A stretch of DNA of 39,593 nucleotides from Candidatus Uhrbacteria bacterium (GCA_943359325.1 CALRHD010000007.1:1-39593), one strand, 5' to 3'; numbered from the stretch's first letter, positions 18,642 to 26,452 are shown. Translations and numbers: made by a program. The notes: generated by a model from the letters alone, not told the origin.

Positions 18642-19559
18642 GCGTTGTGCGTCTTCGAGTTCGGCGAGGTTCTTTTGGCGTTTTGTTGTTTTGGTTTTTT
18701 GGCCAGAGAGGACGCGGGATATTTTTTCTTCGAATTCTTCGGCCGTGAAGGAGCCTCGCTGATTCAGCACAAAGAATGCGGTTGCGAGCCCTTCGCGAGT
18801 GAGGTCGAGGTTTTGGAGTGTGTCGGCAAGCACGATACTCGGCACAAACGGTTCGTCCTGTTTATTTTCGTCGTGTGCTGCCCATTTTTTGAGTTCTGCT
18901 TGCAGCGTGGGGCCGACGTCGGGATTCGTGAGGACGTCGTGAATGATATGGTCGACGTTACGCATTTTTGCCGCTTCAAGTCGGAGATTGTTGCCGTATT
19001 GGTGTTGGAGCCCTTCGAGACTGAGCACGTGAATGCCGCGAAGCGTCGTACGGTGCTTTAGCGCCTCGTCATCGGCAATACGGGATTTATAGTAGAACTC
19101 AAACGGTTGACGCATGATGCGAGTTTTGCCATCGACCGTGAGTGCAAACCGCAGCGTTCCTGAAAGTACTTTACCATCCTCACCAGAAAATCGTTTTGTT
19201 TTTCCTTCATTGTCCCATTCAATCCCAGGAACGTTATTGAGTCGTTCGTGTACTTTTTGCAGAGTCGCTTCACTCATGACGACAACGTCGAGATCGCCGG
19301 GAGGAACGTCAAAATTTGGGACATCGCGCTCTTTGCCATATAAGTACATTGCTGTGCTCGCGAACACCGCATAGTCATCAATGTCGGCAAGCACCTCCCG
19401 CCAATGGTTGAGTGCGGCATCGATTCCTGCTTCGCGTACCAGAACCGGCAACTCTTTGTCTTCAAGATCAAGCTCACCGTCATCGGGAATCGAATACTGA
19501 CGTTCAGTCTCGGGGATTTTGACGTCGACGAGTTCATGTTCTTCTTCATTTTCGATCAT
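18630..19559 (-). CDS. nucleotidyltransferase-like hypothetical protein
   Basis: FASTAMYLYGKERDVPNFDVPPGDLDVVVMSEATLQKV resembles a nucleotidyltransferase-fold active-site region; 12-bp convergent overlap with lepA. Confidence 0.65.
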   Translation of the reverse strand: MIENEEEHELVDVKIPETERQYSIPDDGELDLEDKELPVLVREAGIDAALNHWREVLADIDDYAVFASTAMYLYGKERDVPNFDVPPGDLDVVVMSEATLQKVHERLNNVPGIEWDNEGKTKRFSGEDGKVLSGTLRFALTVDGKTRIMRQPFEFYYKSRIADDEALKHRTTLRGIHVLSLEGLQHQYGNNLRLEAAKMRNVDHIIHDVLTNPDVGPTLQAELKKWAAHDENKQDEPFVPSIVLADTLQNLDLTREGLATAFFVLNQRGSFTAEEFEEKISRVLSGQKTKTTKRQKNLAELEDAQRLSL

Positions 19560-19588
19560 ACAAATTAACTATAACACAAAATGTGGGC

Positions 19589-19624
19589 AAAAAAACAAAT
19601 CGACCGACCACATGGGCCGGCCGA
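19589..19624 (-). terminator. Rho-independent terminator of gmk
   Basis: On the minus strand CGGCCGGCC-CATGT-GGTCGGTCG (two G-U pairs) followed by ATTTGTTTTTTT. Confidence 0.75.
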
Positions 19625-19628
19625 TACG

Positions 19629-20294
19629 CTATGAGTGGCGGATGAGCGCTTCGACGAAACTCCCTGCCAACGACCCACGCCTGGATGTACGTGCAAGCTC
19701 GGCGATTACGATCGCTTCGAGCTCCGCGTACGCCACGTCGAAGTCGTTATTCATGATGATGTAGTCGTACGTGTTGCAGTGTTGCATTTCAGCCAGCCCT
19801 GCACGCATCCTTTCTTCGATTTGTACTGCTGTCTCCGTTTCTCGATCGGCGAGTCTTTTCCGTAGCGCATCGATGCTCGGCGGGAGAATGAACACGGATA
19901 CGGCGTCCGCGATTTGCGCGCGTACTTGGTCCACCCCGTCGTTGTTGGCCTCCATGATGACAGACACTCGATTTTGCAAATCGTGCAGAATAGGCTCGCG
20001 AAGGGTTCCGTACCACTCATCGTGCATACTTGTGTACTCAAGGAGACGACCATCTTCACGGAGCTGTCCGAATGTTGCCCTCGTAACAAATTCCCTGTTG
20101 GTGGCTGTACATTGCTCATTCTCTCGAGGAGCACGTGTCGTTACCGAACGTGAGCGCACGAGACTGGGAATGTTCTTGTCCAGCGCTTCGACGAGCGTGC
20201 TTTTACCGACGCCACTTGGACCGTTGATGAGGAATAGCGCGCCAATGTCGGGGCGCGGCCAGCGACGAAGGAGTGCGTAACGATCAACGTGCAT
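19629..20294 (-). CDS. gmk: guanylate kinase-like P-loop kinase
   Basis: LFLINGPSGVGKSTLVEAL, RSVTTRAPRENE, YDYIIMNNDFDVAYAELEAIV; start chosen at MHVDRYALL. Confidence 0.85.
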   Translation of the reverse strand: MHVDRYALLRRWPRPDIGALFLINGPSGVGKSTLVEALDKNIPSLVRSRSVTTRAPRENEQCTATNREFVTRATFGQLREDGRLLEYTSMHDEWYGTLREPILHDLQNRVSVIMEANNDGVDQVRAQIADAVSVFILPPSIDALRKRLADRETETAVQIEERMRAGLAEMQHCNTYDYIIMNNDFDVAYAELEAIVIAELARTSRRGSLAGSFVEALIRHS

Positions 20295-20406
20295 TGTTGC
20301 CTCCAAAGGGACAGTACATATTCTTTGGCCACTGGTCAAAAAAAGTGGCGGCCACCCTCTACTCTTTCGAGCTTTGGGTGACCGCACGATGAGCGCAATT
20401 GCGCCG

Positions 20407-20616
20407 CTACGGTTCGTCGGATTTGGCGCCTTCGCCCGCGTCGTCGCCTTCCGAGGTTTTGGTGGAGTCGCCGTCACCATCGCCGCCTGCTTCGCCTCCG
20501 GCATTGCCTTCGGTTTCGCCTGCGCCTTCGGTTTCCACGGTTTCGCCCTGCGATTCCGTTTCCTCCTCTCCACTTCCTGCGCCCTCTTCCGCTTCCTTCT
20601 CTTTCTCTTCGTCCAT
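20407..20616 (-). CDS. small highly acidic low-complexity protein
   Basis: MDEEKEKEAEEGAGSGEEETESQGETVETEGAGETEGNAGGEAGGDGDGDSTKTSEGDDAGEGAKSDEP; upstream extended -10 TGCTATCCT near 20662-20672 (minus). Confidence 0.5.
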   Translation of the reverse strand: MDEEKEKEAEEGAGSGEEETESQGETVETEGAGETEGNAGGEAGGDGDGDSTKTSEGDDAGEGAKSDEP

Positions 20617-20718
20617 GTCTGTTCTTGACTGCACGGAAAGTACCGCCAGTCGCGAACGAGGATAGCACACGTATCAAGAAATGTAAAAAAAGTACGACCA
20701 CCGAAGTATGTTTTGAGG

Positions 20719-20761
20719 GGAGGGGTGTGGATAAGTATGTGGGCTGCTCAGGTGCCCACAT
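20719..20761. repeat. 43-bp dispersed repeat, copy 1 (DnaA-box-like site plus hairpin)
   Basis: GGAGGGGTGTGGATAAGTATGTGGGCTGCTCAGGTGCCCACAT, identical to 38824-38866. Confidence 0.97.
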
Positions 20762-20777
20762 GAGATAATTATTATGT

Positions 20778-20873
20778 ATGAAGCGTACGGAAAAAGTGAG
20801 AAGGGCGTGGGCAGTGGTGTGTATTCTTGTGGTGGCGTCGATGGTGCTTGCCACGGCGGTGTCTGGATTTTAG
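20778..20873 (+). CDS. putative 31-aa single-pass membrane peptide
   Basis: MKRTEKVRRAWAVVCILVVASMVLATAVSGF: basic N-terminus then a hydrophobic helix; not in the supplied ORF track because of its size. Confidence 0.35.
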   Translation: MKRTEKVRRAWAVVCILVVASMVLATAVSGF

Positions 20874-20885
20874 TGACGTGTTGTC

Positions 20886-20917
20886 ACCTCCAGAAGCGTG
20901 CAAACGTTTCTGGGGGT
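20886..20917 (+). promoter_or_regulatory. GNRA-capped hairpin in the recJ 5' region
   Basis: ACCTCCAGAAGCGT-GCAA-ACGTTTCTGGGGGT: 14-bp stem (two G-U pairs) with GCAA tetraloop, 14 nt upstream of the recJ ATG. Confidence 0.5.
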
Positions 20918-20931
20918 AACGACGAGTCATC

Positions 20932-22653
20932 ATGGAAAAAACGTGGGTGGTGGCGCCGAAGGTGGAAGGCGACATTGTGGCGCAGTTGCTAGCGAATCGT
21001 GGTGTTGCCGATGCGGATCGTGACGCTTTTTTATTGCCAAATTGGGAACAGGGGACGTACCCGCCAACGGGATTCACGCAGATGCCTCGTGCCGTTGAAC
21101 GTGTTTTTACTGCTCTCGAACAGGGTGAGCCGATCGTCATTCACGGCGATTACGATGCTGACGGCGTATGTGGAAGTTCTCTGCTTTTTGAAGCGATTCG
21201 CGACGTGCACAAAAAAATGTCCACGACTCAGTCGTGGACATCACAACTTTTTCTTTCCGTTTTCCTTCCTGACCGTGAAAAAGACGGCTACGGCGTTGCC
21301 ATGCACACTATCGACCGTATTGCCGACGAGGGTGCGAAGCTCCTTCTCACCGTTGACTGTGGGATTGCGAACGCCGACCAGCTTGATAGGGCTCATGAAC
21401 GTGGCGTCGACGTTATCGTGTGCGATCATCACCAGTTGGGCGACCGCATTCCGCCTCACGCCATTCTGCTTCATCCACTTGCGCCAAACGAAACCTACCC
21501 AAACAAAACCCTCTGCGGTACGGGTGTTGCGTTCAAATTGGCGAGCGCACTTATTCACGAAGCGCAGCGTCGTGGTGCCGCATTTCCTGTTGGCTACGAG
21601 AAGTGGCTGCTCGATTTCGTGGCGATCGCTACCGTTACCGATGTTATGCCGCTTGTGGGCGAGAATCGCGTGCTTGAACATTTTGGGCTTTCCGTATTAC
21701 GCAAAACCCGACGTCATGGTTTACGCGCCATTTTGGCGTCGGCAGGAACGGCGCCCGAGGACGTCAATACGGAAACGATAGGCTTCCGCATTGGCCCACG
21801 GCTGAATGCGGCAGGGCGTTTGTCGTCGGCGAAATTTGCGTTCGACGCACTGACGGCGTCGACAGCCGAAGAAGCGACGGTCGCCGCAGCAACACTCGAG
21901 TCGCTGAACACCGAGCGTCAAAAAGTTTTTGCACATGCCTACGACACTGCAAAGAAAATCGCCGATGCCGCACGTATTGCTCACCCTTCGCGACTCCTTG
22001 TTGTATGGCAAGACGAATGGTTGCCGGGTATTGTCGGTCTTATTGCGGGCAGGCTCGTTACCGATTATGGCGTTCCTGCGTTCGCATTCGCAAAAGTTGG
22101 CGAACATTATGTGGGGAGCGGGAGAAGTATCGGTGGGTTGCACTTGGTGCAGGCTATGGAGAGTTGTGGCGATATTTTTTTACGACGCGGAGGACATCCA
22201 CAGGCATGTGGTTTGACGATTGCAACGCAGGATTTGCTGCACACATTTCGAGAGAGCATGTCGCAATTCGCACGCACGCATTTTGGTGACGCACCACCTT
22301 CTGTCACGTTGCAGATTGACGCCGAACTTCCGCTTGAACATGCCGACTGGGCGCTTGTCGAGGCAATCGCGCGCTGTGCTCCATTTGGCGAAGGTAATCG
22401 TCCTCCGCTTTTTGTAGCGCGTAATGTCGAAGTGATCGCCGCCGAAACAATGGGTAGTACAAAGGCGCATTTGCGCATGAGTGTATTCGACGACACGCGA
22501 ACCATGCGAAAAATAATCGGCTTTGGCTTCGGCGACTTCGCGGCAACGCTCAAGATGGGCGACCACGTTGACGTCGTGTATGCTGTGGAGGTGAATGAGT
22601 GGAAAGGGAGGCGGGAATTGCAATATCGAATTGTCGACATTCGTCTATGCTAA
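20932..22653 (+). CDS. recJ: single-stranded-DNA-specific exonuclease RecJ
   Basis: IVIHGDYDADGVCGSSLLFEAIRD, LLTVDCGIANADQL, VIVCDHHQLG, GPRLNAAGRLSSAKFAFDAL, SGRSIGGLHLVQAM...RRGGHPQACGLTI. Confidence 0.95.
   Translation: MEKTWVVAPKVEGDIVAQLLANRGVADADRDAFLLPNWEQGTYPPTGFTQMPRAVERVFTALEQGEPIVIHGDYDADGVCGSSLLFEAIRDVHKKMSTTQSWTSQLFLSVFLPDREKDGYGVAMHTIDRIADEGAKLLLTVDCGIANADQLDRAHERGVDVIVCDHHQLGDRIPPHAILLHPLAPNETYPNKTLCGTGVAFKLASALIHEAQRRGAAFPVGYEKWLLDFVAIATVTDVMPLVGENRVLEHFGLSVLRKTRRHGLRAILASAGTAPEDVNTETIGFRIGPRLNAAGRLSSAKFAFDALTASTAEEATVAAATLESLNTERQKVFAHAYDTAKKIADAARIAHPSRLLVVWQDEWLPGIVGLIAGRLVTDYGVPAFAFAKVGEHYVGSGRSIGGLHLVQAMESCGDIFLRRGGHPQACGLTIATQDLLHTFRESMSQFARTHFGDAPPSVTLQIDAELPLEHADWALVEAIARCAPFGEGNRPPLFVARNVEVIAAETMGSTKAHLRMSVFDDTRTMRKIIGFGFGDFAATLKMGDHVDVVYAVEVNEWKGRRELQYRIVDIRLC
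21217..21241. repeat. 25-bp palindrome within recJ
   Basis: ATGTCCACGACT-C-AGTCGTGGACAT, 12-bp perfect arms around a single central base. Confidence 0.95.
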
Positions 22654-23075
22654 AGAGAGCAATCATGTATGCCGATGGTGGTGCGCGCGGCAATCCAGGG
22701 CCAGCAGCGGGCGGTGCGGTTTTGTTCGCAATCGCGGATGACGGCGGTTGTGGCGACGTTATCGCAACGACAGGAAAATTTCTGCCGCACGCAACGAACA
22801 ATGTTGCAGAGTACACGGGCATCATCGTTGGTCTTGAAAAAGCGCGTGAGTTTGGCATCGATGACCTCGATGTGCGTCTCGATAGCGAACTTGCGGTCAA
22901 GCAGTTGAACGGCGTGTATCGCGTCAAAAATCCAGAGCTTGCAAAATTGTTCGTTGTTGTGCACAACCTCCGTACGCATTTTCGTCGAATTGTTTTCCGC
23001 CACGTGCGTCGCGAATTCAATAAAGCCGCCGACGCGGTCGTGAATATGACTATCGATGCCGCGCTCGGACTGTGA
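22647..23075 (+). CDS. RNase HI-like protein
   Basis: MYADGGARGNPGPAAGGAVLF, NNVAEYTGIIVGLEKAREFG, VRLDSELAVKQLNGVYRVKNPEL; start overlaps the recJ stop. Confidence 0.9.
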   Translation: MLKRAIMYADGGARGNPGPAAGGAVLFAIADDGGCGDVIATTGKFLPHATNNVAEYTGIIVGLEKAREFGIDDLDVRLDSELAVKQLNGVYRVKNPELAKLFVVVHNLRTHFRRIVFRHVRREFNKAADAVVNMTIDAALGL

Positions 23076-23081
23076 TATATT
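23073..23081 (+). promoter_or_regulatory. extended -10 promoter upstream of pilM
   Basis: TGATATATT at the rnh stop codon, 40 bp before pilM. Confidence 0.4.
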
Positions 23082-23121
23082 AGGTGGTACCTTGTAGGAA
23101 GGTAGCTTGTAGACGGCTCAT

Positions 23122-24258
23122 ATGAATTTGTTTAGGGGGAAAAAACAAGAAGCGTTTCATGGCATGCTTGGTGTCGATCTGGGTCCGTCGGGCGTAAAAA
23201 TTGTCGAGCTCACTCCTGAAAAGGGAAAAATGCGACTTTCAACGTACGGCTACTCCGAATATGCAGAGCCGAAGCCCGAAGCAATGGCATTTTTGGATGA
23301 CGTCGATAAAACGGTGGAAGCGATAACACGCATTGTAAAAGAGTCGGGCATGAAGGCGACGAAGGCGATTGCGGCTTTGCCGAGCGCGATGGTTTTTCAG
23401 GCTATTATTACCATTCCACAACCGAAGAACGTCAAGGAAGATTTGAAAGCGCTTATCGAAACGCAAGCGGCAAAGTTGTTGCCATTACCGCTCTCGGAGA
23501 TGATCTTAGATTCGAATGTGCTTGATAAGGATTTATTGCCGAAAGAAGAGGAAAGAGGAAAGAAAAAAGAGGAAAGCATGAGTCAGCAGCCTACCGACGA
23601 GGCGAGAAAGAACAAAAATATTCGCGTACTGATTACCGGTGCACCAAAAACGTTGGTTGGAAAATACGTAGAGATTTTTCGGCGATCAAAAATTGAGCTC
23701 GTGTCACTCGAAACAGAAGTGTTTGCACTGATTCGTTCACTCGTTGGGAATGATAAGTCGCGCATCATGCTCGTCGACATGGGGCACGTGCAGACGAACA
23801 TTGCTATCGTCGACCGCGGTGTGCCGTATTTGCATCGGAGCACGCGGGGTGGTGGAGTCGACGTCACAAATGCGCTCGCACAAAGTACGAGCATGGCATT
23901 TGCCGACGCCGAGAGAATGAAGTGTGACCTAGGATTGCAGCAAGGAGGTGGAGAACCACCGAAGCTTGTGCAGACTGCACTTGCAAACATCGTGCATGAA
24001 TTACGATATGCGATTGAGCTGTACGCAGCACAGGATTTTCACAGCAACACGACAGTTGAAAAAATTATTATGACGGGTGGCTCGGCGCACCTACCTGCTC
24101 TTGATACGTATTTGACCTCACAGTTAAATGTGAACGTGTACATTGGTGATCCTTGGGCGCGTATTGCGGCACCGCCGTCGTTGCGCCCTGTGCTCGAAGA
24201 GGTCGGTCCACGTTTTGCGGTTGCGCTTGGGCTTGCCATGCGTCAGAACGAGTCGTGA
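23122..24258 (+). CDS. pilM: type IV pilus assembly protein PilM
   Basis: MLGVDLGPSGVKIVELTPEKGKMRLSTYGYSE, AIAALPSAMVFQAIITIPQP, RIMLVDMGHVQTNIAIV, IIMTGGSAHLPALDTYL. Confidence 0.93.
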   Translation: MNLFRGKKQEAFHGMLGVDLGPSGVKIVELTPEKGKMRLSTYGYSEYAEPKPEAMAFLDDVDKTVEAITRIVKESGMKATKAIAALPSAMVFQAIITIPQPKNVKEDLKALIETQAAKLLPLPLSEMILDSNVLDKDLLPKEEERGKKKEESMSQQPTDEARKNKNIRVLITGAPKTLVGKYVEIFRRSKIELVSLETEVFALIRSLVGNDKSRIMLVDMGHVQTNIAIVDRGVPYLHRSTRGGGVDVTNALAQSTSMAFADAERMKCDLGLQQGGGEPPKLVQTALANIVHELRYAIELYAAQDFHSNTTVEKIIMTGGSAHLPALDTYLTSQLNVNVYIGDPWARIAAPPSLRPVLEEVGPRFAVALGLAMRQNES

Positions 24259-24259
24259 T

Positions 24260-24631
24260 ATGCAAAAGCATTCGCTCCTCATTGCTTCGTGCGACGCCGT
24301 GCTCGCAGGAATTTTCGTGCGGCGTTTTTCGCGTGAAGGTTGGGACGTTGTTGTCGTTGATGGCATAAAAGACGCCGAGTATAAGGCGGTGAAAATGCGA
24401 CCGTCGATTTTTTTGTTTGACACGTCTTGCACGATCGATGTCGCACATGAAGTCAAGCGGCTTCGTGCGTTGCCCACGCTCCGCAAAACAAAAATCGTGT
24501 TACTTTCAGAACGAGCGGACATGTCGTCGATTCGTGCGGGACTTGCTGCAGGAGCGTCGGAATATGTGTTGACGCGGCATGTTATCCCCGCCGAGGTTGT
24601 GACGAAGATGAAGAAACTTATCGGAGCGTGA
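24260..24631 (+). CDS. degenerate response-regulator receiver-like protein
   Basis: PSIFLFDTS, IVLLSERADMSSIRAGLAAGASEYVLTRHVIPAEVV follows the receiver fold pattern. Confidence 0.65.
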   Translation: MQKHSLLIASCDAVLAGIFVRRFSREGWDVVVVDGIKDAEYKAVKMRPSIFLFDTSCTIDVAHEVKRLRALPTLRKTKIVLLSERADMSSIRAGLAAGASEYVLTRHVIPAEVVTKMKKLIGA

Positions 24632-24637
24632 TATAAT
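24629..24637 (+). promoter_or_regulatory. extended -10 promoter upstream of the pilin-like gene
   Basis: TGATATAAT, consensus extended -10. Confidence 0.5.
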
Positions 24638-24696
24638 AAAAAGGTTGTAGGTGGTAGCGTGTAGGTTATAGGGTCACTCACACTTACAAAAATATT

Positions 24697-25179
24697 ATGT
24701 CTAAATTTGAGGTGCTTGCGATTGTGGGAGTCATGGGAATATTCGGCGTGATTGCCGGGGTCGCAGTCCTGAACGCGAGAGAGAGGGTGCGTGACACGGC
24801 ACGACTTTCACAGATTCGTGATGTGCAAGAAGGGCTTGAGTCGTACTTTACCGATCATAGTGCGTATCCTGCAACGTCGGAACAGATTGCGCTTGGGCAG
24901 TCGACGTCGTTGTGCCTTTCAAATGATGGATTTGCGTGTACCGTTGCGCCGGAGAATGCGTACCTCGACGTCGTGCCGTCGCCGCCCGCATCAGGGTTGA
25001 AGGGGAAGTCGTCGTGCAGTGGTATTGCAAATGCGTATTGTTATGAGAGTGACGCTGCAGGTTATCGTTTGCAATTTGAGTTAGAGAGTGGGAATGCGCT
25101 TCTTCAGCTCACGAAAGGCGTGAACTGTGCAAACGAAACAAAACTTTTGCCGGGAGCATGCGCGGCATATAGTCATTAG
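24697..25179 (+). CDS. type IV pilin-like protein
   Basis: N-terminal hydrophobic helix then NARERVRDTARLSQIRDVQEGLESYFTDHSAYPAT, typical of pilin/pseudopilin; between pilM and a prepilin peptidase. Confidence 0.8.
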   Translation: MSKFEVLAIVGVMGIFGVIAGVAVLNARERVRDTARLSQIRDVQEGLESYFTDHSAYPATSEQIALGQSTSLCLSNDGFACTVAPENAYLDVVPSPPASGLKGKSSCSGIANAYCYESDAAGYRLQFELESGNALLQLTKGVNCANETKLLPGACAAYSH

Positions 25180-25186
25180 CTTCGAT

Positions 25187-25984
25187 ATGGAAATAGCGTT
25201 TACGTGGATTGCGCTTGCGGCATTGCTCGGCATCGCAACAGGAAGTTTGGTGAATGCGTTTGTGCTTCGTGCAAAACGTGGCTTGCCTTTGATGTCGAAG
25301 AATACTTGTATTCGTTGCGTCGAGCCAATCGCATGGTTCGACTGCATTCCTGTATTGAGCTACGTCGCATTGCGTGGCCGTTGTCGAAAATGTAGCTCGG
25401 CGATTGAATGGCAATATCCTGCGGTCGAGATTGCGATTTCGCTCTTATTCGCACTTTTCGCTGCGCGCATAACTTTTGGCATTGGTATCCCCGATTTTGT
25501 TGACTCATCTGAGCTTTGGATTTTGTTTGTTCGTGATGCCGTCATTTCTGCGCTGCTCGTCGTCATTTTTCTTTACGACTTTCGTTTTTCCGTCATTCCC
25601 GACAAATTTTCGATCCCTGCAGTGTGTGCAGCGCTGGTCTTCAACCTGCTCATGGGCGCAAATCCCTTTGCCGTTTTTCTTGGCGGACTAACGATTGGCG
25701 CATTTTTCTCCGTACAGTTTTTGGTGTCGCAGGGCAGGTGGATCGGCGGCGGTGACATTCGTATGGGGCTCCTCATGGGGTTTTTGCTTGGGTTGCCACT
25801 CGGTATGGTCGCATTGTTTTTGTCGTATGTTGGTGGCGCATTTGCAGGAATTATTTTACTTGTTTGGAAGCATCGCCGCATCGACAGCCACGTTCCGTTT
25901 GGTACATTTCTTGCGGGTGCAACGGTTTTGACAATGATTTTTGGAGCAGGAATTTTGGAGTGGTATCTCGGTTTGATCTCTTGA
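25187..25984 (+). CDS. A24-family prepilin peptidase
   Basis: CIRCVEPIAWFDCIPVLSYVALRGRCRKCSSAIEWQYPAVE, GGGDIRMGLLMGFLLG. Confidence 0.92.
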   Translation: MEIAFTWIALAALLGIATGSLVNAFVLRAKRGLPLMSKNTCIRCVEPIAWFDCIPVLSYVALRGRCRKCSSAIEWQYPAVEIAISLLFALFAARITFGIGIPDFVDSSELWILFVRDAVISALLVVIFLYDFRFSVIPDKFSIPAVCAALVFNLLMGANPFAVFLGGLTIGAFFSVQFLVSQGRWIGGGDIRMGLLMGFLLGLPLGMVALFLSYVGGAFAGIILLVWKHRRIDSHVPFGTFLAGATVLTMIFGAGILEWYLGLIS

Positions 25985-25985
25985 T

Positions 25986-26393
25986 CTAATCGTCGACGCG
26001 TGACCGAAGAAGTTTCGTGCGGCTGTGTAATTGTTTTTGGTGCAAGCGGCGTTCCTTCGATGCGCGAGTTGGTTTTGTTGCAAGACGACGTTTTACCGGC
26101 GTTAATGCTTTTGTGACAAGTCGTTCGAGACGTTCAATTGCCGTTTCGCGATTCCGTGACTGCTGACGTTCGTCGGAGGCCTGTAGCACCACTTCACCGT
26201 CATTATTTATTCGTGTCCGCAATGCATGGCGAATCATCGCTTTTTGTTTTTCATTGAATACGCGGGATGCATGTACACTCCAAAACAACTGCGCCTTTGT
26301 CGACGTTTTATTCACATTCTGTCCGCCGGCTCCCGACGAACGAACGTACACTAAACGAATCTCATTGACGGGGATGCTCACTCTCTCCTCCAT
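25986..26393 (-). CDS. arfB: ArfB-like peptidyl-tRNA hydrolase / class I release factor domain protein
   Basis: LVYVRSSGAGGQNVNKTSTKAQLFW GGQ motif and C-terminal basic tail. Confidence 0.85.
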   Translation of the reverse strand: MEERVSIPVNEIRLVYVRSSGAGGQNVNKTSTKAQLFWSVHASRVFNEKQKAMIRHALRTRINNDGEVVLQASDERQQSRNRETAIERLERLVTKALTPVKRRLATKPTRASKERRLHQKQLHSRTKLLRSRVDD

Positions 26394-26425
26394 ATGCGAG
26401 TAGTGTACCATTGATGTATAGATTG

Positions 26426-26452
26426 AGTCCCGATCTCGAGGAGATCGGGACT
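26426..26452. repeat. palindromic element, copy 1 (AGTCCCGATCTC family)
   Basis: AGTCCCGATCTC-GAG-GAGATCGGGACT between divergent arfB and ligA. Confidence 0.9.

Noticed and set aside
18645-19061. Plus-strand 138-aa ORF opposite the nucleotidyltransferase-like gene
   Set aside because: Antisense to a longer ORF with coherent protein composition; Cys/Phe-rich translation looks spurious.
20295-20573. Basic K/R/P/A-rich N-terminal extension of the gmk ORF
   Set aside because: It is the out-of-frame reading of the acidic low-complexity ORF; gmk homology begins near MHVDRY at 20294.
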